From NCBI RefSeq assembly GCF_000383095.1, contig NZ_AORL01000021.1, positions 310,001 through 374,000 on the forward strand: a DNA stretch of 64,000 nt, written 5' to 3'. The stretch is from Sphingomonas sp. PR090111-T3T-6A. GTDB lineage: Bacteria > Pseudomonadota > Alphaproteobacteria > Sphingomonadales > Sphingomonadaceae. The notes under the pieces were generated by a model. That model did not search any database. It was not told the DNA's origin and saw only the letters and a program-made list of their open reading frames with translations. Position numbers and translations under genes: made by a program. Below are positions 37,296-46,330 of this stretch, in pieces (positions within the stretch are counted from its first letter, which is position 1; each line of letters starts with the position of its first letter).

Positions 37296-39629
37296 TTATC
37301 CGATCTCGGCCGCCAGCTTCTCGAACAGATCGGGGATATGGGTGAGCCGATCGCGCTCCTCGCCCAATATGGCACGGAATATGTCTCGTTTCAGGCCAGC
37401 GATCGCGCCGGGGGGCAGCGAGCGGCCGGCCGGGAGTGTGGAGGCGACGATATCGATCATCCGGTCCGCTCCGTGGAGGCGGCCCCAGAGATAATCGTTC
37501 TCGCGATAGACCCGGCTGAAGAACGCCCCGAAGCTGTTGAACTGTATGCCCTTGAGGCTCGCTTCCGCGCCGCCCTCCCGGATGGCGCGGGCGTCCTCGG
37601 GCGAGATGCGGTCCACCTTGATCGGGTCGAACTCGTCGAGCCCTTCGTCCTGGAGCAGCGGCAGCATGGCGATGTCGTAGAAGGGGAAGCCGAGATAGGC
37701 ATAGAGCATCACCCGCCGCTCCGCCCTCGGCAGAGCGGTGAAGGCCTCCGCCAGCCGTTCGTCGGCGCCTTGGTCGAGCGCGGCGAGATCGCGCGTCTGG
37801 GCGAGCCAGTCCAGCGCGGCCTCGGGTTGGTCGACGGCGATGCGGGCGGCGGCGCGGGCGGCCTCGTCGTAGAAATCGTCGCTCTGCCGGGCGAGATAGG
37901 GGGCGAGGGCGTCGAACAGGCCTTCGCGCATCGTCTGGGCGGCCTGGCGGAGGAGTTCGCCATGCTGCTCCATCGCCTCGATCCGCCGCGCGAGGAAGCG
38001 GAGCCGCCGCACCCGGAAGCGGATGTCGTGCTGCCGGAAGAACAGCACCACCGATTCGGCGACGCGGCCCCCGATCAGCGAATGCGGTGCGCGGAGGCCC
38101 TTGGCGACGATATGATCCGCGATGGCGTCGCGATAGGCGTCGAGCGAGGCGGCGGTCGGCCCGGCGAGCGAGTGGAGGAGGATCGCCAGTTCCTCGTTCA
38201 CCGTCGTCAGCTTCAGGTGGCCGTAGGAGGCATAGGCATAGCCCGCTCCCTTGCCGGCCCGGTCATGCGCCTTGGCGCGCCAGGCGAGCAGGCGGGACGG
38301 CGTTGGCGAATCGAGGAAGAAGGTGGAGCCCAGCGCGTCCTCGATCGTGGCCTCCACCTCGGGGCGGATCGCGTCGGTGATCTCGCGCATCCGGTTGATG
38401 CGGGCGGAGCGGCCCTCGATCGCCTCCAGATTGTCCCGGATCGGCTGTTCGCGCGGGATGTCGGACATCGCGCCGAAGATGGTCTGGAAGAAGCCGGGCT
38501 GGCTGATGGCGCCGGGCGTGTTGAGCCGCATGATCCGGTTGCCGGGATGTGGATCGACATAGACGAAGCGCCGGTCGATCTCGCGCCGGGCCGGACGGTT
38601 GCGCAGCGCGTCGACGGCGGGGCGGAAGGGCGCGTTGGCGAGTACCGAGCCGTCTATCAGGGCGGCGGAATCGATCTGCCCCGCCGCCGCCTGCCGGGGG
38701 AGTGAGCGGGTAAGGAAGGCCTCGCGCGTCGGCCAGTCGCGCCCGCGTGTCGCGAGCACGCCGTCCAGTTCGGCGACCGTGAAGGGCGGGAAGGCGCCCG
38801 GAAAGCTCGCGGTCGCCCGTGCCGCGAAGGCGAGTTCGGCCGCGTCGCCCAATCCTGGCCCGCCGTCCGGCCCGGAACGCCCGCGATCGCAGAAGGCGAG
38901 CGTCAGGCGATGCTCGGTCTCCACCACCTCGTCCGGCGAGTGAAGGTGCAGCCGCTCCGGGTGGCCGTGGAAATCGGTGACGGTGACGAAGAGGTCAAGC
39001 GGCTGGCCCTCGGGCAGCAGCGGCGGGCCGGCCGGGCGCGCCTCCATGGCATCGAGCGCGTCGAGGATCACGCCCGTGAAGCCGGCACCTCCGAATGGCG
39101 GCTCGAACCAGCGCCCGCGCACGAAGCTGGCGAGCTTGGCCTTCACCTCGGCGCGCGCGGCGGGCTCGACCGTCTCCTCCAGCCCCGTCTCGCGGCCGGC
39201 CAGCGCCCAGGCGATCGGCGTCGCCCACATCTTGGAGAGCCGCGATCCGGGCCGGGCCTCGGGATCGACGAGCTGGTCCACATCGGCTTTCTCCAGCCAC
39301 AGGCTGGTGAGCGGCTCCAGCGACTGGCCGCTGCTGATCGCCTGCGCGAGGAAGATGCCGTTGAGCCCGCCTGCGCTGGCACCCGCGATGATGTCGACAA
39401 GGATACGGAGCCAGATTTCCGCCTCGTCCTCGATCAGCGCGAGCAGGCGGCGATAGACATCCTCGCTGGCGCCCTCGGCCGGCTCCCCGGCCGAGAAAGC
39501 GCGGCTGGCGCGGGCGAGATGCCAGATCTCCTTGGTGATGCCGTGCATGTACACGGCAAGGCTGATGCCGCCGTAGCAGACCAGGGCCAGCCTGAGTTCC
39601 TTCTCCCTCATTGCGGCAAATGGTTGCAT
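37296..39629 (-). CDS. Patatin-like lipid acyl hydrolase (DUF3376 type)
   Basis: The 777-aa protein has an N-terminal patatin domain: glycine loop VCYGGISLAVYMHG (about residues 18-31), nucleophile GASAGG (about residues 83-88) and the dyad Asp in IDGSVLANAPF (about residue 310; DGS rather than DGG/DGA). The long C-terminal region is alpha-helical and matches the DUF3376-containing patatins found in Alphaproteobacteria and Actinobacteria. It probably hydrolyses phospholipid acyl chains. It has no signal peptide and stands alone, divergent from radA. A second ATG at 39611 is possible. Confidence 0.88.
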   Translation of the reverse strand: MQPFAAMREKELRLALVCYGGISLAVYMHGITKEIWHLARASRAFSAGEPAEGASEDVYRRLLALIEDEAEIWLRILVDIIAGASAGGLNGIFLAQAISSGQSLEPLTSLWLEKADVDQLVDPEARPGSRLSKMWATPIAWALAGRETGLEETVEPAARAEVKAKLASFVRGRWFEPPFGGAGFTGVILDALDAMEARPAGPPLLPEGQPLDLFVTVTDFHGHPERLHLHSPDEVVETEHRLTLAFCDRGRSGPDGGPGLGDAAELAFAARATASFPGAFPPFTVAELDGVLATRGRDWPTREAFLTRSLPRQAAAGQIDSAALIDGSVLANAPFRPAVDALRNRPARREIDRRFVYVDPHPGNRIMRLNTPGAISQPGFFQTIFGAMSDIPREQPIRDNLEAIEGRSARINRMREITDAIRPEVEATIEDALGSTFFLDSPTPSRLLAWRAKAHDRAGKGAGYAYASYGHLKLTTVNEELAILLHSLAGPTAASLDAYRDAIADHIVAKGLRAPHSLIGGRVAESVVLFFRQHDIRFRVRRLRFLARRIEAMEQHGELLRQAAQTMREGLFDALAPYLARQSDDFYDEAARAAARIAVDQPEAALDWLAQTRDLAALDQGADERLAEAFTALPRAERRVMLYAYLGFPFYDIAMLPLLQDEGLDEFDPIKVDRISPEDARAIREGGAEASLKGIQFNSFGAFFSRVYRENDYLWGRLHGADRMIDIVASTLPAGRSLPPGAIAGLKRDIFRAILGEERDRLTHIPDLFEKLAAEIG

Positions 39630-39721
39630 GGCAGCCGTGCCCCCGCAAGAGCGACCCTGCCTCTGTTGCGATGTTGGGAAGTGCAGGCTATGTTCTCGCT
39701 TCGTTCAAGGGCGGGAGCATC

Positions 39722-41095
39722 ATGGCCAAGCCAGCCAAGCGTTATGTCTGTCAGGCCTGTGGGGGCGTTTCCCATCGTTGGCAGGGCCAGTGCGTCGATT
39801 GCGCGGAGTGGAACACGCTGGTCGAGGAGGTGCAGGCCGCACCCACCGCTTTCGCGGCGAAGCATGACCTCCGGCGTGGCGGGCGGATGCTGGAGCTGGT
39901 CGGGCTCGACGCGGACATCGTGCTGCCGGAGCGGACGAAGACGGGGATCGGCGAGCTGGACCGGGCGCTGGGTGGCGGGCTTGTCGCGGGCTCGGCGACG
40001 TTGATCGGTGGTGATCCGGGCATCGGCAAGTCCACGCTGCTCATTCAGGCGGCGGCGAAGCTGGCCGACGAGGGGCTGTCGGTGGCCTATATCTCGGGCG
40101 AGGAGGCTGCTGATCAGGTGCGGCTGCGCGCGCGCCGGCTCGGTCTCGGCAACGCGCCGGTGAAGCTGGGCGCGGCGACATCGGTGCGCGACATCCTTGC
40201 GACGCTGGACGCCGGGCGCCCGCCCGCGCTGCTGGTGATCGATTCGATCCAGACGATGCATTCGGACATGATCGAGGGCGCGCCGGGCACGGTGAGCCAG
40301 GTCCGCGCCTCGTCGCAGGAGCTGATCCGCTATGCCAAGGAGACGGGCGCGGCGCTGATCCTCGTCGGCCATGTCACCAAGGACGGCGCGATCGCCGGCC
40401 CGCGCGTGCTGGAGCATATGGTCGATACGGTGCTGAGCTTCGAGGGCGAGCGCAGCCATCAGTACCGCATCCTCCGCCCGATCAAGAACCGCTTCGGCGG
40501 CACGGATGAGATCGGCGTGTTCGCGATGGCGGAGACGGGGCTAGGCGAGGTGCTGAACCCATCTTCGCTGTTCCTGACGCAGCGCGACGAAGGGGTGGCC
40601 GGTGCGGTGGTGTTCCCGGCGCTGGAGGGCACGCGGCCTCTGCTGATCGAGATACAGGCGCTGACGGTGCGGCTGGCATCCGGTGCGACGCCGCGGCGGG
40701 CGGTAGTGGGCTGGGATTCGGGGCGGCTGGCGATGATCCTCGCCGTGCTGGAGGCGCGGTGTGGGCTGAGCTTCTCCTCGGCCGAAGTCTATCTGAACGT
40801 GGCGGGCGGCTATCGCGTCACCGATCCGGCGGCGGACGTGGCGGTGGCGGCGGCGCTCGTCTCGGCGTTGGCGGAGCGGCCGGTGCCGCCTGATGCGGTG
40901 GCGTTCGGGGAGGTGTCGCTGTCAGGCGAGATCCGGCCGGTGGCGCATGGCGCGATCCGGCTCAAGGAAGCCGCGAAGCTCGGTTTCGAGCGCGCGCTGA
41001 TGCCATCCGCAGGCGCGGGCGAGGTGGCCGGGATTCAGGCCAGCCACTTCCCGTCGCTGGGCAGGCTCGTTGACCATCTGCTGGGGCGTGGCTAG
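39722..41095 (+). CDS. radA: DNA repair protein RadA
   Basis: RadA is a RecA-like, DnaB-type branch-migration ATPase. The 457-aa protein has the N-terminal zinc finger Cys10-x2-Cys13 and Cys24-x2-Cys27, Walker A GGDPGIGKST (about residues 97-106), the RadA-specific KNRFGGTDEIGVF motif, and a C-terminal Lon-protease-like domain without catalytic dyad. The start at 39722 follows GGGAGC and puts the zinc finger at the usual distance; longer frame upstream is not conserved-looking. cvpA follows after nine bases. Confidence 0.96.
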   Translation: MAKPAKRYVCQACGGVSHRWQGQCVDCAEWNTLVEEVQAAPTAFAAKHDLRRGGRMLELVGLDADIVLPERTKTGIGELDRALGGGLVAGSATLIGGDPGIGKSTLLIQAAAKLADEGLSVAYISGEEAADQVRLRARRLGLGNAPVKLGAATSVRDILATLDAGRPPALLVIDSIQTMHSDMIEGAPGTVSQVRASSQELIRYAKETGAALILVGHVTKDGAIAGPRVLEHMVDTVLSFEGERSHQYRILRPIKNRFGGTDEIGVFAMAETGLGEVLNPSSLFLTQRDEGVAGAVVFPALEGTRPLLIEIQALTVRLASGATPRRAVVGWDSGRLAMILAVLEARCGLSFSSAEVYLNVAGGYRVTDPAADVAVAAALVSALAERPVPPDAVAFGEVSLSGEIRPVAHGAIRLKEAAKLGFERALMPSAGAGEVAGIQASHFPSLGRLVDHLLGRG

Positions 41096-41104
41096 GCGCG
41101 CTTC

Positions 41105-41647
41105 ATGCACTCGCTGACCCTGCTCGATATCATCGTCCTCCTGTTCGTCGGCGGCGGCGCGCTGCTCGGCGTGATGCGCGGCTTCGTGATGGAGGTGCTG
41201 TCGCTGTTCGCCTGGGTGGCGGCGGTGATCGCGCTCAAGCTGTTCTACACGCCCGCCTCGCTGTTCCTCGGCGCGCATCTGCATACGAAGGCGGGGGCCT
41301 CGCTGCTCGCCTTCGTGCTGCTGTTCGCGATCGTCTTCTTCGCGGGCCGGATGCTGGCCGCGCGGATCGGGCGGAGCACGCGCACCTCGGTGCTGGGGCC
41401 GATCGACCGGACGCTGGGCCTCGGTTTCGGCGCGGTGAAGGGGCTGATCGGCGTGACGTTGCTCTTCATGCTGGGCAATCTCGTCTACGATCTCGGCTAT
41501 GGTGGCGCGGCCCAGCGGCCGCAGTGGGTGCGCGAGGCGCGGAGCATCTCGCTGCTCCAGGCGAGCCGCCATGCCATCGACGATCTCGTTGCCAAACGGC
41601 GCGGGGATCGCCCGGCCGACAATATGGCCGAATCGATCGATCGCTGA
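41105..41647 (+). CDS. CvpA family membrane protein
   Basis: The 180-aa protein has four hydrophobic segments and the CvpA opening LTLLDIIVLLFVGGGALLGVMRGF. The family was named for colicin V production in E. coli and contributes to envelope homeostasis. radA-cvpA-purF order is common in Alphaproteobacteria; here purF is elsewhere in the window. A C-terminal charged tail follows the last membrane segment. Confidence 0.88.
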   Translation: MHSLTLLDIIVLLFVGGGALLGVMRGFVMEVLSLFAWVAAVIALKLFYTPASLFLGAHLHTKAGASLLAFVLLFAIVFFAGRMLAARIGRSTRTSVLGPIDRTLGLGFGAVKGLIGVTLLFMLGNLVYDLGYGGAAQRPQWVREARSISLLQASRHAIDDLVAKRRGDRPADNMAESIDR

Positions 41648-41670
41648 ACGATCCGACACCGGCGAACGGG

Positions 41671-41691
41671 TGACCGGCCTTGAGGGCCGGT
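41671..41691 (+). terminator. Hairpin after cvpA
   Basis: GACCGGCC and GGCCGGTC are separated by five bases, 23 bases after the cvpA stop. No T tract follows, so termination is uncertain. Confidence 0.45.
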
Positions 41692-41843
41692 CGCCTGTGC
41701 CAGGGGCGATGCGATCTGGGGCGGGTGATCAATCGCGCGGATGGTGAAGTCGCCGAAGCTCGTCGGACGCTCCGCATCTCCGCCGATAGGCATGGCCGCT
41801 TCGCCTCCTCGACGCGGCCGGAATGCTGCCCTATCTCGGGGGC

Positions 41844-42290
41844 ATGTCGGCCGCGCTCTACAATTCCACCATCCTGCGGCTTGCCGCGTCGATCCCGCAT
41901 GACGAGCGGCTGGCCGGGGCTGAAGGCTCCTCCAGCCGCCGCTCGCCCATCTGCGGCAGCCGCGTGACGGTGGACGTGCGGCTCGATGCCGAGGAACGCA
42001 TAGAGGCGATAGGGCAGGAGGTGCGCGCCTGCGCGCTGGGGCAGGCTTCGGCCTCGCTGATGGGGGCGCATGCCCTCGGCCGCTCGATCGGGGAACTGGA
42101 GGCGGCGCGCGACGCGCTCACGGCCTATCTGGCAGGTGAGCGGGACGATCCGGGCGACTGGCCGGGGCTGGAGATATTCGGCCCGGCGCGCGACCATCAC
42201 GCCCGCCATCCCTCGATCCGCCTCGCTTTCGAGGCGGTGGCCGAAGCCGCCGCCCTCGCTGCCGCCAAGCGCCGGGACGCCGCCGCGTGA
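41844..42290 (+). CDS. NifU/IscU-like iron-sulfur scaffold protein
   Basis: The 148-aa protein aligns with U-type Fe-S scaffolds. The first ligand Cys is in SPICGSRV (about residue 37) and the second in VRACALGQASASL (about residue 62). The region that normally carries the third Cys reads FGPARDHHARHPSIRL and has none; His residues may replace it or it may be a carrier or regulator. No suf or isc genes adjoin it. The start at MSAALYNSTIL was chosen; an ATG seven codons earlier is possible. The stop overlaps the antiporter start (GTGA). Confidence 0.8.
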   Translation: MSAALYNSTILRLAASIPHDERLAGAEGSSSRRSPICGSRVTVDVRLDAEERIEAIGQEVRACALGQASASLMGAHALGRSIGELEAARDALTAYLAGERDDPGDWPGLEIFGPARDHHARHPSIRLAFEAVAEAAALAAAKRRDAAA

Positions 42291-44086
42291 CGACGGGCGT
42301 TCCGGCAGACAATCTGCTCCGTGACGGCGTCATCATGCTGGGCGCCGCCTTGCCCGCCGTGCTGCTGTTCCGTCGCTTCGGCCTCGGCGCCGTGCTGGGC
42401 TATCTGCTCGCGGGCGTGCTGATCGGGCCGCAGGTGCTGAACGTCGTGGGCGATGCCAATGGCAAGATGGGCATCGCCGAGATCGGCATCACGCTGCTGC
42501 TCTTCCTCGTGGGGCTGGAACTCAATCCCCGCCGGCTATGGGAGCTGCGCCGCGAGATTTTCGGCATGGGCCTCGCGCAGGTGGTGATCGCGGGGCTGGC
42601 CATTTCGGCCGTGGTGTTCGCCTTCACCGGCTTCACGCCCGCCGCTGCGCTGGCGCTGGGCCTGCCGCTGGCGCTGTCGTCGACGGCGCAGGTGCTGCCG
42701 CTGCTGCGCTCCGCCGGGCGACTTCATACCAAGTTCGGCGAGCGCGCCTTCTCGATCCTGTTGTTCCAGGATCTGTCGATTGTACCCCTCATTACCGTGA
42801 TCGCGGCGCTGTCCCGCGCGCCGGCGGACGCCAACGCTCCGCCGGGATGGCTGCTCGGGCTCTACACGGTGGGCGCGATCATCCTGCTGGTGCTGGCCGG
42901 GCGCTTTATCCTGAGCCCGGCGCTGCGCCTGATCGGCAATCTCGGCGAGCGCGAGATGTTCGTCGCCTCGGGGCTCTTCACGGTTCTGGCGGCCTCGGCG
43001 CTGATGGAGGCGCTGCATCTTTCCACCGCGCTCGGGGCTTTTGTGGCGGGCGTGATGCTTGCCGATTCGCCCTATCGCCACGAGCTGGAGGCGGACGTCG
43101 AGCCGTTCCGCTCGATCCTGCTCGGCCTGTTCTTCCTGACGGTGGGCATGTTGCTCGATCTGTCGGCGATCGCGACGCGGCCGCTGTTCGTGATCGGGCT
43201 CGCGGCGGCGCTGATCGTCGTCAAGACGCTGGTGCTCTACGGCATCGCGCGGATCGCGAAGATGGAGCGGCGATCGGCCTTCGCGCTGGGGCTGTTGCTC
43301 AGCCAAGGGGGCGAGTTCGGCTTCGTGCTGTTCGGGCAGGCACAGGCGGCGCTGCTCATCAAGCCTGAGGCGGCGAGCCTGTTCTCCGCCGTCGTCACGC
43401 TGTCGATGGCGACGACGCCCTTCCTGATGTCGCTGGCGCGGCGCTTCGGGGGCGAGGAGGCGGGCGCCAAGCTGCGCGGCCTCGCGGGGCCCGAGGAGGC
43501 GGATCAGGCCGCCGCCATCGTCGTCGGCCACGGCCGCTTCGGGCAGACGGTGGCGCAGATGCTGCTGGCGCACGGCCTGTCGCTCACCATCGTCGATCTC
43601 GACACCGAGATCATCGACATCGGCGACCGGCTCAACATCAAGATCTATTATGGCGACGGCACCCGGATCGACCTGCTGCGGCAGGCGGGCGCGGAGGAGG
43701 CCAAGCTGATCTGCTTCTGCCTCGATGGCGAGCAGCCGGACGCGGAGACGCTGCGGACGATCCAGACTGCTTTCCCCAAGGCGCGGCTGTTCGTACGCCT
43801 GTTCGATCGGCGGCACGATCTGGCGTTGCGCGGGATCGAGGTGGCCGGCACCGTGCGCGAGGTGTTCGAGAGCGCGGTCTGCATGGGGCGGCAGGTGCTC
43901 GAAACGCTGGGCGTCGACGAGGCCGAGATGGACCGCATCGAGGAGGATTATCGCGAGCGCGACCGGCGGCGGCTCGATGCCCAGCACGAGGAGGGGGATA
44001 TCCGCTCCGCGCGGGCGATGGCGCTGATGCACCGGCCGGGGCAGCTCGGCGTGAGCCTCGACGAGGATGAGGGAACGCCGCTGTGA
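42287..44086 (+). CDS. Kef-type monovalent cation:proton antiporter (CPA2)
   Basis: The 599-aa protein has a 12-13-segment Na+/H+-exchanger domain (residues ~10-385; GYLLAGVLIGPQVL, LLLFLVGLELNP, LLFQDLSIVPL) followed by an RCK/TrkA-N nucleotide-binding domain (VVGHGRFGQTVAQMLLAHG, about residues 407-425). KefB/KefC proteins release K+ under glutathione-adduct control; the conserved QDLS and RCK domain support that group, but KefB, KefC and other CPA2 members cannot be told apart here. It starts with GTG overlapping the scaffold gene. Confidence 0.9.
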   Translation: MTTGVPADNLLRDGVIMLGAALPAVLLFRRFGLGAVLGYLLAGVLIGPQVLNVVGDANGKMGIAEIGITLLLFLVGLELNPRRLWELRREIFGMGLAQVVIAGLAISAVVFAFTGFTPAAALALGLPLALSSTAQVLPLLRSAGRLHTKFGERAFSILLFQDLSIVPLITVIAALSRAPADANAPPGWLLGLYTVGAIILLVLAGRFILSPALRLIGNLGEREMFVASGLFTVLAASALMEALHLSTALGAFVAGVMLADSPYRHELEADVEPFRSILLGLFFLTVGMLLDLSAIATRPLFVIGLAAALIVVKTLVLYGIARIAKMERRSAFALGLLLSQGGEFGFVLFGQAQAALLIKPEAASLFSAVVTLSMATTPFLMSLARRFGGEEAGAKLRGLAGPEEADQAAAIVVGHGRFGQTVAQMLLAHGLSLTIVDLDTEIIDIGDRLNIKIYYGDGTRIDLLRQAGAEEAKLICFCLDGEQPDAETLRTIQTAFPKARLFVRLFDRRHDLALRGIEVAGTVREVFESAVCMGRQVLETLGVDEAEMDRIEEDYRERDRRRLDAQHEEGDIRSARAMALMHRPGQLGVSLDEDEGTPL

Positions 44087-44430
44087 GGGCCCGCGATCCG
44101 CTTGCGCTGCTGGCGGCGTTGTCCGGCGCGGTGGCGGTCGCTGCCGGGGCCTATGGCGCGCACGGGGCGCACGGGGCCGCGGCGGAGTGGCTGAAGACCG
44201 GATCGCATTATGAGCTGATCCACGCCGTCGCCGCGCTGGTGGCGTTGGCGCGACCGCTGGGACGGGCTGCGGGCTGGTGCTTCGTTGGCGGAGGCGGGCT
44301 GTTCGCGGCGACGCTCTACGCCATGGCGTTCGGCGGGCCGCTCTGGCTCGGGGCGATCACGCCGCTGGGCGGGCTCGCGATGATCGTCGGCTGGGGGATG
44401 CTCGCCTTTGGGGCGTGGCGCCGGGGCTGA
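44083..44430 (+). CDS. DUF423 small membrane protein (YgdD-like)
   Basis: The 115-aa protein has four membrane segments and the DUF423 features GAYGAHG (about residues 23-29) and the later GLFAATLYAMAFGG and ITPLGGLAMI. Function of the family is unknown. It starts with a GTG overlapping the antiporter stop. It converges on aroB; the two TGA stops lie inside a short palindrome (GGCTGA-GGC-TCAGCC, 44425-44439), like the one at 4931. Confidence 0.85.
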   Translation: MRARDPLALLAALSGAVAVAAGAYGAHGAHGAAAEWLKTGSHYELIHAVAALVALARPLGRAAGWCFVGGGGLFAATLYAMAFGGPLWLGAITPLGGLAMIVGWGMLAFGAWRRG

Positions 44431-44433
44431 GGC

Positions 44434-45546
44434 TCAGCCTCGCGCGCGCTCCGCGTCGAGGAAGGCGGCGACCTCCGCCAGACTTACATTCTTGTCGAGG
44501 AAAGTCTGTCCGATGCCGCGCGCGAGCAGGAAGGGGAGGCGGTTGCCCTCCATCTTCTTGTCATGGAGCATGTGGGCGACCAGCGTTTCGCCCGACGCAT
44601 CCACGCCGGCGGCTTTGAGCGTCGTCGGCAGGCCGGCCGCCGCGAGATGGCGCGAGACGCGCTCGGCGTCCGCCTCAGGACATAAGCCCTGCGCGGCGGA
44701 GAAGCGGAAGGCGAGCGCCATGCCGCAGGCCACGCCCTCACCATGGAGCAGGCGCTCGGAGAAGCCCGTCTCGGCCTCCAGCGCATGGCCGAAGGTGTGG
44801 CCGAGGTTAAGCAGCGCGCGCACGCCCGCCGTCTCGCGCTCGTCGGCCTCGACGATGCGGGCCTTGGCGGCGATCGAGGTGGCGATGGCATGGACCCGCG
44901 CCGCGCCGTCCCCGGCCAGCAGCGCAGAACCATTCGCCTCGCACCAATCGAAGAAGGCCGGATCGTCGATCAGGCCGTATTTCACCACCTCGGCATAGCC
45001 GGCGGCGCGCTCGCGGGGCGGGAGGGTGTCGAGCGTGTCGGGATCGATCAGCACATGCGCGGGCTGGTGGAAGGCGCCGATCAGGTTCTTGCCGGCCTTC
45101 GTGTTGATCGCGGTCTTGCCGCCGACCGACGAATCGACCTGCGCGAGGAGTGTCGTGGGCACCTGCACGAAGCCGCAGCCGCGCTTCAGGATCGAACAGG
45201 CGAAGCCGACCAGATCGCCGATCACGCCGCCGCCGAGCGCGATCACCTTGTCCGATCGCTCGACGCCCAGCTCCAGCAGACGGTCGGTGAGCTGTTCCAG
45301 GTGCGCCCAGCTTTTCGTCGATTCGCCCGCCGGAAGCGTGATCGGCTCCACCGCGATGCCGGCGGCCTCCAGCGAAGCGGTCAGCCTCGGCAGGTGGAGC
45401 GCCGCGACATGCGCGTCCGTCACCACCACGAAGCGCCCGCGCGGCGCATAGCGGGCGAGGCGTGCGCCCGCATCCTCGAGCGCGCCCGGCGCGATCGCCA
45501 CCTCGTAGCTGCGGTCGGCCAGCGAGACGGGAACGATCGTCGTCAT
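44434..45546 (-). CDS. aroB: 3-dehydroquinate synthase
   Basis: AroB cyclises DAHP to 3-dehydroquinate, the second shikimate step, using NAD and a divalent metal. The 370-aa protein has LPAGESTKSW, the NAD-binding GGGVIGDLVGFACSILKRG (about residues 105-123), VPTTLLAQVDSSVGGKTAIN, and the metal His in NLGHTFGHALE. It overlaps aroK by four bases, the usual aroKB pair. Confidence 0.97.
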   Translation of the reverse strand: MTTIVPVSLADRSYEVAIAPGALEDAGARLARYAPRGRFVVVTDAHVAALHLPRLTASLEAAGIAVEPITLPAGESTKSWAHLEQLTDRLLELGVERSDKVIALGGGVIGDLVGFACSILKRGCGFVQVPTTLLAQVDSSVGGKTAINTKAGKNLIGAFHQPAHVLIDPDTLDTLPPRERAAGYAEVVKYGLIDDPAFFDWCEANGSALLAGDGAARVHAIATSIAAKARIVEADERETAGVRALLNLGHTFGHALEAETGFSERLLHGEGVACGMALAFRFSAAQGLCPEADAERVSRHLAAAGLPTTLKAAGVDASGETLVAHMLHDKKMEGNRLPFLLARGIGQTFLDKNVSLAEVAAFLDAERARG

Positions 45547-46097
45547 TCGGAGAGCACCTTCAGGATCGCCTCGACCGTGGCCTCGTGCGGCAGCGGCTCG
45601 GAACGGACATGGATGGGGGCGAGCGCGTAGACCGGGTTCCGCACCGCGGCCAGCTCCGTCAGGATCTCGCGCGGATCGCGGCCCTGGAGCAGCGGGCGGT
45701 CGTCGCGCCGGCCGACACGCTCGACCAGCACGTCGATATCGGCGTCGAGCCAGATCGCGGTCGAGCGCTCCAGGATCAGCTTGCGGGTCTTCTCGTTCAT
45801 GAAGGCGCCGCCGCCGGTCGCCACCACCTTGGGGCGGCCGTCGATCAGGCGGGCGATCACGCGGCGCTCGCCGTCGCGGAAGCCGTCCTCGCCGAATCGG
45901 GCGAAGATGTCGGAAATCTTGAGGCCGGCGGCGGCCTCGATCTCGCGGTCCGCATCGACGAAAGGCAGGTGCAGCCGCGCCGCGAGCCGTCGTCCGACGG
46001 TCGACTTGCCCACGCCCATCAGCCCGATGAGGACGATCGGCTTGCGCGTCGCGACGTGCCGGGCGGTGGATCGTTGTGAGGGCGGGCTTTGCGGCAT
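45543..46097 (-). CDS. aroK: Shikimate kinase
   Basis: AroK phosphorylates shikimate at O3. The 184-aa protein has Walker A GLMGVGKST (about residues 25-33), the shikimate-binding DADREIE and FRDGERRV segments, ATGGGAF, and the lid region RRDDRPLL. The start at MPQSPPSQ (46097) is preferred over an ATG six codons upstream. The first ~20 residues are polar and not conserved in the family. Confidence 0.95.
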   Translation of the reverse strand: MPQSPPSQRSTARHVATRKPIVLIGLMGVGKSTVGRRLAARLHLPFVDADREIEAAAGLKISDIFARFGEDGFRDGERRVIARLIDGRPKVVATGGGAFMNEKTRKLILERSTAIWLDADIDVLVERVGRRDDRPLLQGRDPREILTELAAVRNPVYALAPIHVRSEPLPHEATVEAILKVLSE

Positions 46098-46186
46098 GGG
46101 GCTGGGGCTATACACAGGGGTGAGGGATCGGGCAAAAGCGCGCTCCTTCGTTTGGTCCTTGTTTTTCTTTTTCCCCGGGAAGCAGC

Positions 46187-46330
46187 ATGTCGCGTGGCAG
46201 CATCATCCTGATTGTCATCCTCCTCGCCCTGGTGGCGGGCCTCGTCTGGCTGTCGCATCGATCGGTGGCCGTGACGCCCCACCATATCGAGAAGGTGGTG
46301 ACGCTGAACGGCGCCGATGCCTCGCACTAA
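46187..46330 (+). CDS. 47-aa single-span membrane peptide
   Basis: The short frame begins MSRGSIILIVILLALVAGLV, one hydrophobic span after a basic N-terminus, and ends with a polar tail containing SVAVTPHHIEKVV. A GGGAAG site lies five to ten bases before the ATG. The last 14 bases overlap the start of the next gene, so translation is likely coupled to the 618-aa exported protein. I do not recognise the family; the layout suggests a partner or a leader gene for its neighbour. Confidence 0.65.
   Translation: MSRGSIILIVILLALVAGLVWLSHRSVAVTPHHIEKVVTLNGADASH

Noticed and set aside
42536-44032. Gln/Arg/His-rich open frame opposite the Kef-type antiporter
   Set aside because: The low-complexity composition results from reading GC-rich membrane-protein codons in reverse. 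No start signal is seen.
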